Source: Streptomyces sp. SCSIO 75703 | Lineage (GTDB): Bacteria > Actinomycetota > Actinomycetes > Streptomycetales > Streptomycetaceae | Assembly (NCBI RefSeq): GCF_036607905.1 | Contig: NZ_CP144555.1 | Location: forward strand, 2,728,001-2,792,000 | Length of the DNA stretch: 64,000 nt | Direction of reading: 5' to 3' | Shown: in pieces, positions 55,148 to 64,000 of the stretch | Numbering within the stretch: the first letter of the stretch is position 1 | Layout: each line of letters starts with the position of its first letter | Program-made: the position numbers and the translations under genes | Notes under the pieces: model-generated | What the model was told of the DNA's origin: nothing | Databases searched by the model: none | The model's input: the letters and a program-made list of their open reading frames with translations, nothing else

Positions 55148-55747
55148 TCAGGCGGCGAGGGCGTTCAGGTCGGCCGTGCTCCAGCGGGCGCCGAGGCCGG
55201 TCAGGGTCACCCGGCGCACGTCGTCGCCGGTGTCGCCGGTGTCGCCGGTGCTTGCGCCGCCGCCGTTCCCGCCGCTGCCGGTTGCGCCGGTGGTCCGCTC
55301 GATCCGCAGGTGCAGCCGGTCCTCGGTCAGCTCCTCCACCTTGCCCTCGCCCCACTCCACCACGATCACCGATGCGGGCAGGGAGACGTCCAGGTCGAGG
55401 TCCTCCATCTCGTCCAGTCCGCCGCCGAGCCGGTAGGCGTCGACGTGGACCAGCGGCGGACCGTCGCCGAGGGAGGGGTGCACGCGGGCGATCACGAAGG
55501 TGGGCGAGGTGACGGCGCCCCGCACGCCCAGCCCCTCGCCGAGCCCGCGGGTCAGCGTCGTCTTGCCCGCGCCCAGCTCCCCGCTCAGCATCACGAGGTC
55601 ACCGGCGCGCAGCATCTTGGCCAGCCGGCGGCCCAGGTCCCGCATCCCCTCGGCGGAGGTGACGGTGAGCGCGACGGTGGGCGCGCCCTCAGCGGGGTCC
55701 TGCGGTGCCGGGTCCTGCGGTGCCGGGTCCTGCGGTGCTGCGTCCAT
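55148..55747 (-). CDS. tsaE: t6A synthesis ATPase TsaE
   Basis: P-loop ATPase that powers the TsaB-TsaD complex. 199 residues. Walker A SGELGAGKTTLTRGLG, switch TSPTFVIARVHP, LVHVDAYRLGG and IVVEWGEGK. The first residues are a QDPAP repeat (three units) encoded by a 15-bp tandem repeat, and a Gly/Ser/Thr/Asp-rich insert (GGNGGGASTGDTGDTGDD) lies near the C-terminus. ATG 55747; the first 59 bases overlap the end of the alpha/beta hydrolase gene in another frame. Confidence 0.93.
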   Translation of the reverse strand: MDAAPQDPAPQDPAPQDPAEGAPTVALTVTSAEGMRDLGRRLAKMLRAGDLVMLSGELGAGKTTLTRGLGEGLGVRGAVTSPTFVIARVHPSLGDGPPLVHVDAYRLGGGLDEMEDLDLDVSLPASVIVVEWGEGKVEELTEDRLHLRIERTTGATGSGGNGGGASTGDTGDTGDDVRRVTLTGLGARWSTADLNALAA

Positions 55748-56954
55748 AGCCCCCAACGGTAGCCCCTGACGGCACGGCGCCCGCGCGGGCGAGCAGGTCG
55801 GCGAGGCGGTCGGTGACCAGCTCCGGGTGCTCCAGCATGACCAGGTGCCCGGCGTCCGGCACCAGCACCGATTCGGCCTCCGGGAGCAGGTCGGCGATGG
55901 CCTCGCTGTGCTCGCTGGGCGTGATCAGGTCCCGCACGCCGGCCAGCACCAGCACCGGCAGCCCGTCGAAGTGGGCCAGGGCCTCGGTCTTGTCGTGGTC
56001 GGTGAAGGCCGGGTAGAACTCGGCGACCACGTCGATCGGCGTCGACTCGATCATCCGCTCGGCGAACCGGGCCACCGCCGGGTCGACGTCCCGGGACGCG
56101 AACGAGTACCGCTTGATCACCCCGGCGAACAGGTCCGCCGTCGCCCGCCGCCCCCGCTCCACCAGCTCGGCCCGCTGCCCCAGCGCCTTCAGCACGCCCG
56201 GCAGCACCCGGCGCACCGCGTTGACCCCGGCCACCGGGAGGCCGAAGCTCACCTCGCCGAGCCGGCCGGAGGACGTGCCGACCAGGGCGACGCCCACCAC
56301 CCGCTCGCGGACCAGTTCGGGGAAGGCGTCCGCGAGGGCCATCACGGTCATGCCGCCCATCGAGTGGCCGACCAGCACGACCGGGCCCTCGGGCACGGCC
56401 GCGTCGATCACCGCCTTCAGGTCCCGGCCGAGCTGCTCGATGGTGAGCGGCGCGCCGTCGCGGGCCTGCGCCACGCCCCGCCCGGAACGCCCGTGGCTGC
56501 GCTGGTCCCAGTGCACGGTGCGCACGACGCCGCGCAGGGCGGCGCGCTGGTAGTGCCAGGAGTCCTGGTTGAGGCAGTAGCCGTGACAGAAGACGACGGT
56601 CACGGGGGCGGGCTCCCGGCGGCCGAAGAGCCGGCGGCGGCGGGGGGCGGCGGGCTCGGCCTCCGGGGCGACCTCGTCGACCTCGTAGTACAGCTCGGTG
56701 CCGTCGTCGGCGTACGCCCGGCCGGGGGTGCCCCGCACCCCGCCGTAGGGTCCCGCCGCGTCGAGGGCGAGCCGCGCCTTCTGGCGCATCCCGCGGCCCA
56801 CGGTGAGCCGTTCGATCGCCACACCGGCGGCGGCGCCCGCGGCGACCACGCCCAGGGCGACCCCGGCGATGCCGGTGGTCCGGCGCCAGCCGTCCGCGGC
56901 GGAGGCGGCGGTCGCCGCGGCGCCCACGGCACCGTCCGCTCTGCTCTCGCTCAC
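55689..56954 (-). CDS. Alpha/beta hydrolase with N-terminal membrane segment
   Basis: 421 residues. A hydrophobic helix at about 27-48 (GIAGVALGVVAAGAAAGVAI) anchors or exports the protein. Alpha/beta hydrolase fold: VVFCHGYCLNQDSWHYQ (oxyanion loop), nucleophile Ser in LVGHSMGGMT, acid Asp in VLAGVRDLITP and His in PDAGHLVMLEHPE. Substrate unknown; conserved next to alr and tsaE in actinobacteria. GTG 56954 with GAGGAGCG upstream. The last residues (TAGPG repeats) are encoded by the same 15-bp repeat that encodes the TsaE start. Confidence 0.88.
   Translation of the reverse strand: MSESRADGAVGAAATAASAADGWRRTTGIAGVALGVVAAGAAAGVAIERLTVGRGMRQKARLALDAAGPYGGVRGTPGRAYADDGTELYYEVDEVAPEAEPAAPRRRRLFGRREPAPVTVVFCHGYCLNQDSWHYQRAALRGVVRTVHWDQRSHGRSGRGVAQARDGAPLTIEQLGRDLKAVIDAAVPEGPVVLVGHSMGGMTVMALADAFPELVRERVVGVALVGTSSGRLGEVSFGLPVAGVNAVRRVLPGVLKALGQRAELVERGRRATADLFAGVIKRYSFASRDVDPAVARFAERMIESTPIDVVAEFYPAFTDHDKTEALAHFDGLPVLVLAGVRDLITPSEHSEAIADLLPEAESVLVPDAGHLVMLEHPELVTDRLADLLARAGAVPSGATVGGYGRSTAGPGTAGPGTAGPR
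55695..55739. repeat. 15-bp tandem repeat coding in two overlapping frames
   Basis: Three copies of GGGTCCTGCGGTGCC (the third ends in T) at 55695-55709, 55710-55724 and 55725-55739. Because 15 is a multiple of 3, both the hydrolase tail (GTAGP units) and the TsaE head (QDPAP units) stay in frame when copies are gained or lost. Confidence 0.85.
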
Positions 56955-57170
56955 GTACGCTCCTCTTCACCGGGCCGCCCGGCGGCTCCCTCTCGTCGCT
57001 TTCTCACCCGTACGTGTGAGGCGCACGGGCGGTGACCGGCCGTGCGCCGTACGCGGCGGGCGGGGGCTCCGGGACCGCCCGGGGCCGGCGACCCGACGGG
57101 GCCGTCCGCTCCGGTGGGCCGGTGGGCCGGTGGCCCGCCGCCCGGTGGCCGCCCGGTCCGGCAGACCGGT

Positions 57171-58343
57171 CTAGGCCCGCTCACCGTCAACGTAGACGCG
57201 GGGCACCCGTGTTCCGACGCGGGTGACGATCTCGTACCCGATGGTGCCGGCGGCCTGCGCCCAGTCCCCGGCGGTGGGCTCGCCGCCGTCGCCGGGGCCG
57301 AACAGCACCGCCTCCGTGCCCGCGGCGGGCCGGTCGCCGCCGAGGTCGACGGTGAACTGGTCCATCGCGATCCGCCCCGCCACCGTGCGCCACTTGCCGT
57401 CGACCAGCACCGGGCCGGTGTGCGAGGCGTGGCGCGGGACGCCGTCCGCGTAGCCGAGCGGGACGAGGCCGAGGGTGGTCGGGCCGGGGGTCGTGTAGTG
57501 GTGCCCGTAGCCGACGCCGTGGCCGCCGGGGACGTCCTTGACCAGCGCGAGCGACGCGGACAGCCGCATCACCGGGCGCAGGCCGAGGTCGGCGGGGGAA
57601 CCCAGCTCGGGGCTGGGCGAGACGCCGTAGAGGGCGATGCCGGCCCGGACCAGGTCGAAGTGGCTCTCCGGGAGGGTCAGCGTGGCCGCCGAGTTGGCGA
57701 TGTGCCGCACCTCGAAGCGGGCGCCCCGCTCCTCGGCCCGCTCGGTCATCTCGCAAAAGCGCGCGAGCTGGGCGGCGGTGGCGGGGTGTCCGGGCTCGTC
57801 GGCGCAGGCCAGGTGGGACCAGACGCCGGTGATCCGGATCAGCCCCTCGCGCTCGGCGCGCAGCGCCTCGCCGACCAGCTCGTCCCAGTCCCCGGGCTGG
57901 CAGCCGCCGCGTCCGAGGCCGGTGTCGGCCTTCAGGTGCACGCGGGCGGGGTGCCCCGCCCGCCGGGCGGCCTCGCCGACCTCGTCCAGCGCCCACAGCG
58001 CGCCGACGGAGACGTCCAGGCGGGCCTCGACGGCCTCGCGCCAGGGCCCGCCGGGCGTCCAGAGCCAGCACATGATCCGCACGTCCTCGGGGAGGTCCGC
58101 CCCGGCGCGCAGCGCGAGGGCCTCCTGCGGGGTGGCGGTGCCGAGCCAGTTCGCTCCGGCGGCCACGGCGGCGCGGGCGCAGGGGATCGCGCCGTGGCCG
58201 TAGGCGTCGGCCTTGACGACGGCCATGAAGGACGCTCCGGGGGCCCGTTCGCGCAGGGTGCGCACGTTGGCCCGCAGGGCGGCCAGGTCGATCTCCGCGC
58301 GGGCCCGCAGGGGCGCGGTCCGGCGGCCAGCATTCTCAGTCAT
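57171..58343 (-). CDS. alr: Alanine racemase
   Basis: PLP enzyme making D-alanine for peptidoglycan. 390 residues. PLP Lys in FMAVVKADAYGHGAIP, HLKADTGLGRGG, the Arg/Tyr region VGYGHHYTTPGPT with the second catalytic Tyr, and LGYADGVPRHAS. ATG 58343 with GGTGG upstream. Followed by the alpha/beta hydrolase and tsaE on the same strand, the usual actinobacterial order; a 216-base gap after alr separates them. Confidence 0.97.
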   Translation of the reverse strand: MTENAGRRTAPLRARAEIDLAALRANVRTLRERAPGASFMAVVKADAYGHGAIPCARAAVAAGANWLGTATPQEALALRAGADLPEDVRIMCWLWTPGGPWREAVEARLDVSVGALWALDEVGEAARRAGHPARVHLKADTGLGRGGCQPGDWDELVGEALRAEREGLIRITGVWSHLACADEPGHPATAAQLARFCEMTERAEERGARFEVRHIANSAATLTLPESHFDLVRAGIALYGVSPSPELGSPADLGLRPVMRLSASLALVKDVPGGHGVGYGHHYTTPGPTTLGLVPLGYADGVPRHASHTGPVLVDGKWRTVAGRIAMDQFTVDLGGDRPAAGTEAVLFGPGDGGEPTAGDWAQAAGTIGYEIVTRVGTRVPRVYVDGERA

Positions 58344-58981
58344 CGTCCACCAGTCTCTCAGGAGCACCCCGCCCCCCTGCCTCCGGCCACGTGCCGGGAA
58401 CGGTACGGGGAAGGGGCGAGCCACCCCGCGGACGGGACGCCGGGCCGGCGGGTGGCTCATGACCGGCGACGACGCCGGGCGAGGCACGCCAAGCACCGGC
58501 GCCGAAGCATAAACCCCGGCCCCCGCGAACGAGCCGCCCCGGGCTCGGATGTGTCCGCACGGAGACCGGTCGCCCACCACCCGGCCCGCCCGAGCCGCGC
58601 CGCCCCGCCGACGGGACCGGGGGCGGTGGCCGGGGGCCGTCACCGCCGCGACCGCCCGCCGGGCCGACGGCGCCCCGCCCCGGGCGGCGACCGGCCACGC
58701 GGCCCCCGTCCGGCAGCGTCCCCGCGCCGGGGCCGGACCGGCACCGCCGCGCCGGCCCACGCAGCGGCCTCGGCCGCACCTTCGAACCGACGGGCACGGC
58801 GGCCCCCGGGGCTGGTGACGGCCACCCGCGCCACGCCCCCGACCGACGGCGCCCGCCCCCGGACAACGCCCCCCGACCGACCGCGACGCCCTGCCCCCGG
58901 ACAACGCCCCCCACCCGACCGACCGCCCGCCCGCGCCGGACGGCGCCCGCGTGCCGCCGGTCCGGGGGCGGGCGCGGGCCC
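58344..58981. other. 638-base intergenic gap between nnr and alr
   Basis: No gene supported: frames here are Pro/Arg-rich with no ribosome binding sites. Contains a 20-base direct repeat, GCCCCCGGACAACGCCCCCC at 58855-58874 and 58893-58912. The part nearest alr (58344-58510) should hold its promoter. Unusually long for this gene-dense region. Confidence 0.5.
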
Positions 58982-60427
58982 TCAGTCGTCCTCCGCCGCC
59001 TCCCGGACGTTCCGCCACGCCCGGGGGATCGCGTCGGCGACGTCGTGCGCCCCGGCGGGCGCGTGCCGGGCCGCGAGCCGGCCGGCGAGTCCGTGCACGT
59101 ACGCGCCCGCGCTCGCCGCGTCCAGCGCCGGGAGCCCCGCCGCGAGCAGGGAGCCGGCGAGCCCCGACAGGACGTCCCCGCTGCCGGCGGTGGCGAGCCA
59201 GGGCGTGCCGGTCGCGTTGGCCCGCACGGGCCCGCCGTCGGGCGCGGCGACCACCGTGGTCGAGCCCTTGAGCAGCACGGTCGCCCGGTACCGCCCGGCC
59301 AGCTCCCGTACGGCGTCCAGCCGCGCCCCCTCGACCTCGTCCCGGCCCACGCCGAGCAGGGCGGCGGCCTCACCGGCGTGCGGGGTCATCAGCGTGGGTG
59401 CCGTGCGCCGGCGCACGTCGCGGGCCGGTGCCAGCCGCAGTCCGTCGGCGTCGACGAGGACGGGCACGTCCTGGGCCAGCACCTGTGTGACGGCGCGGGC
59501 GTCGTCGCCGGCGCCGGGTCCCACGACCCACGCCTGCACGCGCCCCGCCCTCTTCGGCCCCTGGTCGGAGACGAGGGTCTCGGGGTAGCGGGCGATCACG
59601 GCGTCGGCGGCGGGCCCGACGTAGCGCACCGCGCCCGCGCCGCCGCGCAGGGCGCCGGAGACGGCGAGGACGGCGGCGCCGGGGTAGCGGGCGGAGCCGG
59701 CGGCGATGCCGACGACGCCGCGCCGGTACTTGTCGCTCTCCGCGGCGGGCACCGGCAGCAGCCGGGCCACGTCGGCGTGCTGGAGGGCCTCCAGGAGGGG
59801 GTCGTCGGGGAGTTCCAGGCCGATGTCGACGAGCCTCACCGACCCGGCGTGTTCCCGGGCGGGGTCGACGAGCAGGGCGGGTTTGTGGGTGCCGAAGGTG
59901 ACGGTCAGATCGGCGCGGACGGCGGCGCCGCGCACCTGCCCGGTGTCGGCGTCGACGCCGCTCGGCAGGTCGACGGCGACGACGGCGGCCCGGGAGCGGT
60001 GGGCGGCCTCGGCGAGCGGCACGGCCTCGGCGCGCAGCCCGCCGGTGCCGCCGATGCCGACGATGCCGTCGAGGACGAGGTCGGCCCGCTCGACGGGGGG
60101 TACGCCGTCGGCGGCGGGGACGGTGATACCGCCGGCCCGGCGCAGCGCGGCGAGCCCGCCGGGGTGCGCGCGGCCGGGGGCGAGCAGGACGGCGGTGACG
60201 CCGGCACCGCGCCGGGCGAGGCGGGCCCCGGCCCAGAGGGCGTCGCCGCCGTTGTCGCCGCTGCCGACGAGCAGGACGACACGGCTGCCGTAGACGCGGC
60301 CGAGGAGCTCGGCGCAGGCGGCGGCGAGACCGGCCGCGGCCCGTTGCATCAGGGCGCCGTCCGGCAGCCGTGCCATCAGGGCCCGTTCGGCGGCCCGGAC
60401 CGTCTCCACGTGGTACGCAGTACGCAT
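58982..60427 (-). CDS. nnr: Bifunctional NAD(P)H-hydrate epimerase/dehydratase
   Basis: Repairs hydrated NAD(P)H: the N-terminal YjeF_N domain epimerises, the C-terminal YjeF_C domain dehydrates with ADP or ATP. 481 residues. GSGDNGGDALWAGARLARRG in the epimerase part; TPHAGEAAALLG, LLKGSTTVVAAPDG and TGTPWLATAGSGDVLSGL in the ribokinase-like part. ATG 60427. Located between acpS and alr as in mycobacteria (Rv3433c region). Confidence 0.94.
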   Translation of the reverse strand: MRTAYHVETVRAAERALMARLPDGALMQRAAAGLAAACAELLGRVYGSRVVLLVGSGDNGGDALWAGARLARRGAGVTAVLLAPGRAHPGGLAALRRAGGITVPAADGVPPVERADLVLDGIVGIGGTGGLRAEAVPLAEAAHRSRAAVVAVDLPSGVDADTGQVRGAAVRADLTVTFGTHKPALLVDPAREHAGSVRLVDIGLELPDDPLLEALQHADVARLLPVPAAESDKYRRGVVGIAAGSARYPGAAVLAVSGALRGGAGAVRYVGPAADAVIARYPETLVSDQGPKRAGRVQAWVVGPGAGDDARAVTQVLAQDVPVLVDADGLRLAPARDVRRRTAPTLMTPHAGEAAALLGVGRDEVEGARLDAVRELAGRYRATVLLKGSTTVVAAPDGGPVRANATGTPWLATAGSGDVLSGLAGSLLAAGLPALDAASAGAYVHGLAGRLAARHAPAGAHDVADAIPRAWRNVREAAEDD

Positions 60428-60482
60428 GCCGTGCAGTCTTCCCCGTGTGGCGGGAGCGTCACGGACCGCACCGCCGAACGCG

Positions 60483-60854
60483 TCAGCCCTCCGCGATGAC
60501 GACGGCCGAGGCCACGCCCGCGTCGTGACTCAGGGACACGTGCCAGGACGACACGCCGAGTTCGGCGGCGCGGGCCGCGACGGTCCCGGTGACGCGCAGG
60601 CGGGGCCGGCCGCTGTCCTCGACGTACACCTCGGCGTCGGTCCAGAGCAGGCCGGCGGGGGCGCCGAGCGCCTTGGCCAGCGCCTCCTTGGCCGCGAAGC
60701 GCGCGGCGAGCGAGGCGACGCCCCGGCGCTCGCCGCCGGGCAGCAGCAGTTCGCTCTCCAGGAAGAGCCGCCGCGCGAGCGCGGGCGTCCGCTCCAGCGC
60801 CGCCCCGAACCGCTCGACCTCGGCCACGTCGATCCCGACCCCGACAATCCCCAT
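60483..60854 (-). CDS. acpS: Holo-[acyl-carrier-protein] synthase
   Basis: Transfers 4'-phosphopantetheine from CoA to acyl carrier proteins in fatty acid and polyketide synthesis. 123 residues. [11 protein letters not shown] (metal Asp) and [13 protein letters not shown] (the F-x-x-KEA-xxKA motif), then [22 protein letters not shown] 60854 is 7 bases after TAAGGT, which fixes this start and suggests a leaderless mRNA. Between glmS and nnr on the same strand. Confidence 0.95.
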   Translation of the reverse strand: MGIVGVGIDVAEVERFGAALERTPALARRLFLESELLLPGGERRGVASLAARFAAKEALAKALGAPAGLLWTDAEVYVEDSGRPRLRVTGTVAARAAELGVSSWHVSLSHDAGVASAVVIAEG

Positions 60855-60950
60855 GCCGAGCACCTTACGACGCCGCGCCCGCGGTTCCGGTTCCCTGCGT
60901 GCGCACCGGCGTCGGGGACGCGCCCCTTCGGGCCCCGCGGCGGGCGGGCG

Positions 60951-62798
<1,848 letters not shown>

Positions 62799-62859
62799 GA
62801 CCGAAAGACTACGGTCAGCTTCGATCGCCAACCTGTCGTCACGTGCCCGAAATCGGAAA

Positions 62860-62891
62860 TTCCCACCGGGGCACGAACGCCCCGGTGGGAA
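62860..62891 (-). terminator. 13-bp hairpin terminator of the lipoprotein gene
   Basis: 62860-62872 pairs exactly with 62879-62891 (6-base loop); reading the minus strand it is followed by a T-rich TTTCCGATTT. Confidence 0.75.
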
Positions 62892-62946
62892 AAAACGCAG
62901 CCGTTCCGCGGGCCCGGCCGACCGGTCCGGGCCCCGGCGAGAACCG

Positions 62947-63729
62947 TCAGCCGAGCTTCGGGAGCTGCGCGTCCACCAGCTCCGCCGGGAACGCGAAGTC
63001 CTCACCCGTGGCCGCGGAGGCGAAGTTGACGGCCGTGAACGAGGCGAGCGTGGCGCCCTTGCGGACCACGACGACCTTCTGCGGCATCTTGACGTCCTCC
63101 TCGGCGGCCACCGTCAGGGTGAAGGCGAGGCCCTCGTCCCCGCCCTCGGGCGCCTCGGTCACCGCGACCTTCTCGACCTTCAGCTCCTCGCCGAGCACGG
63201 TCGTGGTGAACCCGCCGGAGCACTTCCCGGCCGCCTCGGCCAGGTCCTTCAGCGGCTGCTCGGCACCGCCCTCGTAGGAGGAGAGCGTCACGAACGCCTG
63301 GTCCACGGCCATGGAGGCGAGCAGCATCTCCTCCGGGGACAGGTCGCCCGAGGGCTTCTCGGGCTCACGGGTCCAGGACCGCTTCACGGTGGCCGCGGGG
63401 TCGCCCTGGGCCACGCCGCTCTGCGCGTGGGCGAGCGGCAGGCAGGCGGCGTCGTCGGACGTCACCTTGTCCTTGGTGGCGTCCTCGTCCGCCGCGATCT
63501 TGTCGGTGACCTTGCCGCTCTTGAGGTCCGCCTGGGTCAGCGCGGCCTTCTCCAGCTCGTCGGCGGTGAGCGGCTTGGCCGCCGGGGCGGCCGACGCGGT
63601 CGGGTCGGCCTTGGCGTTGCCGTCGTCCTTCTTGCCGTCGTCCGAGGAACCGCCGCAGGCGGTGACCAGGAGGACCAGGGCGGCGGCGGAGGCCGCGAGG
63701 GCGGTACGGCGGACGGCGTGGGTTGTCAC
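62947..63729 (-). CDS. Putative lipoprotein, unknown function
   Basis: 260 residues. Signal peptide and lipobox (LVTACGG), then an acidic Asp/Lys/Ala linker and a mostly alpha/beta domain with conserved-looking TKDKVTSDDAACLPLAHA and AGKCSGGF (two Cys, a possible disulfide). The family resembles Streptomyces lipoproteins annotated only as hypothetical; no function assigned. GTG 63729; ribosome binding site weak. Monocistronic, ending in its own terminator. Confidence 0.82.
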   Translation of the reverse strand: MTTHAVRRTALAASAAALVLLVTACGGSSDDGKKDDGNAKADPTASAAPAAKPLTADELEKAALTQADLKSGKVTDKIAADEDATKDKVTSDDAACLPLAHAQSGVAQGDPAATVKRSWTREPEKPSGDLSPEEMLLASMAVDQAFVTLSSYEGGAEQPLKDLAEAAGKCSGGFTTTVLGEELKVEKVAVTEAPEGGDEGLAFTLTVAAEEDVKMPQKVVVVRKGATLASFTAVNFASAATGEDFAFPAELVDAQLPKLG

Positions 63730-64000
63730 GTCGGGCAGCTCTTTCTTCCGGACCCATGGAGGAGCCCACAGGCTTCGCGCGCACCTTACGCACAGGACGC
63801 ACACAGTTGATCTTCGTGTCTCGACCCGGTACCCGACCGTGACAGGGACGTGATCCACCGTGCCCCCCGGCTGCGGCCGGCCGCGCCCCGAGCCCTCGCC
63901 GCCCACCGCCGCTCACGCCTCCCACCAGCGTCTTCCGCCCCCTCCGCGCCCAAGACCACGCGCCCGCCGGCCCCCGGCCCGCCGCCCCGCCCGCCCGTCC
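63730..64000. other. Upstream region at the window end
   Basis: 271 bases; AT-richer near 63780-63850 (probable promoter of the lipoprotein gene), then C-rich sequence with no supported gene. Confidence 0.35.

Noticed and set aside
58549-58818. 89-codon plus-strand ORF between alr and nnr
   Set aside because: Pro/Arg-rich translation, no ribosome binding site, no similarity recognised.
62799-62946. glmS ribozyme upstream of glmS
   Set aside because: The start codon lies 7 bases after a -10 box, leaving no leader; ribozyme core sequences were not seen.

Overview
The window comes from the chromosome of a Streptomyces species or close relative. GC is very high (about 73 percent by eye), third codon positions are almost all G or C, GTG and TTG starts are common, and the developmental regulators bldM and whiD lie side by side. 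From memory, the order guaA - GMC oxidase - guaB3 - guaB - ECF sigma factor - whiB family - groESL - tsaD/rimI/tsaB/tsaE - alr - nnr - acpS - glmS resembles both the S. coelicolor SCO4740-SCO4797 region and M. tuberculosis guaA..glmS, so this is conserved core chromosome and not an island. No IS element, prophage, CRISPR array, tRNA or rRNA was seen.

Layout. 1-9.2 kb: the 5' end of pcrA, two paralogous secreted NlpC/P60 cell-wall hydrolases, a TDT/SLAC1-type channel, a two-component system whose kinase carries a PspC domain, a divergent PspC/LiaF-like protein, and a DoxX protein (an envelope-maintenance block). 9.5-16.6 kb: a membrane protein, a class II aldolase, a flavin/PPOX protein, guaA, a chorismate mutase preceded by a leaderless 23-codon leader ORF with hairpins, a strongly structured intergenic stretch (candidate ncRNA), and a LAETG sortase substrate. 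16.7-20.3 kb: GMC oxidoreductase and succinate-semialdehyde dehydrogenase. 20.5-30.2 kb: five consecutive same-strand kinase-family genes, four with intact catalytic motifs and one clear pseudokinase. 30.5-36.5 kb: glpD, a UDP-sugar dehydrogenase homologue without its catalytic Cys, guaB3 and guaB. 36.8-39.1 kb: sigma factor, bldM and whiD, with a textbook sigma-BldN promoter for bldM. 39.2-42.6 kb: LysR regulator, MOSC protein, SDR, and a lower-GC lipoprotein. 42.7-49 kb: groEL/groES under two CIRCE operators, two translationally coupled polysaccharide deacetylases, a methyltransferase. 48-51.5 kb: LacI regulator and divergent GH3 glycosidase with promoter and operator visible. 51.5-63.7 kb: t6A synthesis genes (tsaD, tsaB, tsaE) with rimI, a tiny ORF under an iron box, an alpha/beta hydrolase, alr, NAD(P)HX repair, acpS, glmS and a lipoprotein.

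The genes join cell-envelope building (glmS, alr, NlpC/P60, deacetylases, sortase substrate), guanine nucleotide synthesis (guaA, guaB, guaB3), protein quality and translation (groESL, t6A, RimI) and developmental control (bldM, whiD, kinases). The least explained items are the chorismate mutase leader, the iron-box small ORF, the structured RNA at 14.95-15.08 kb and the pseudokinase.
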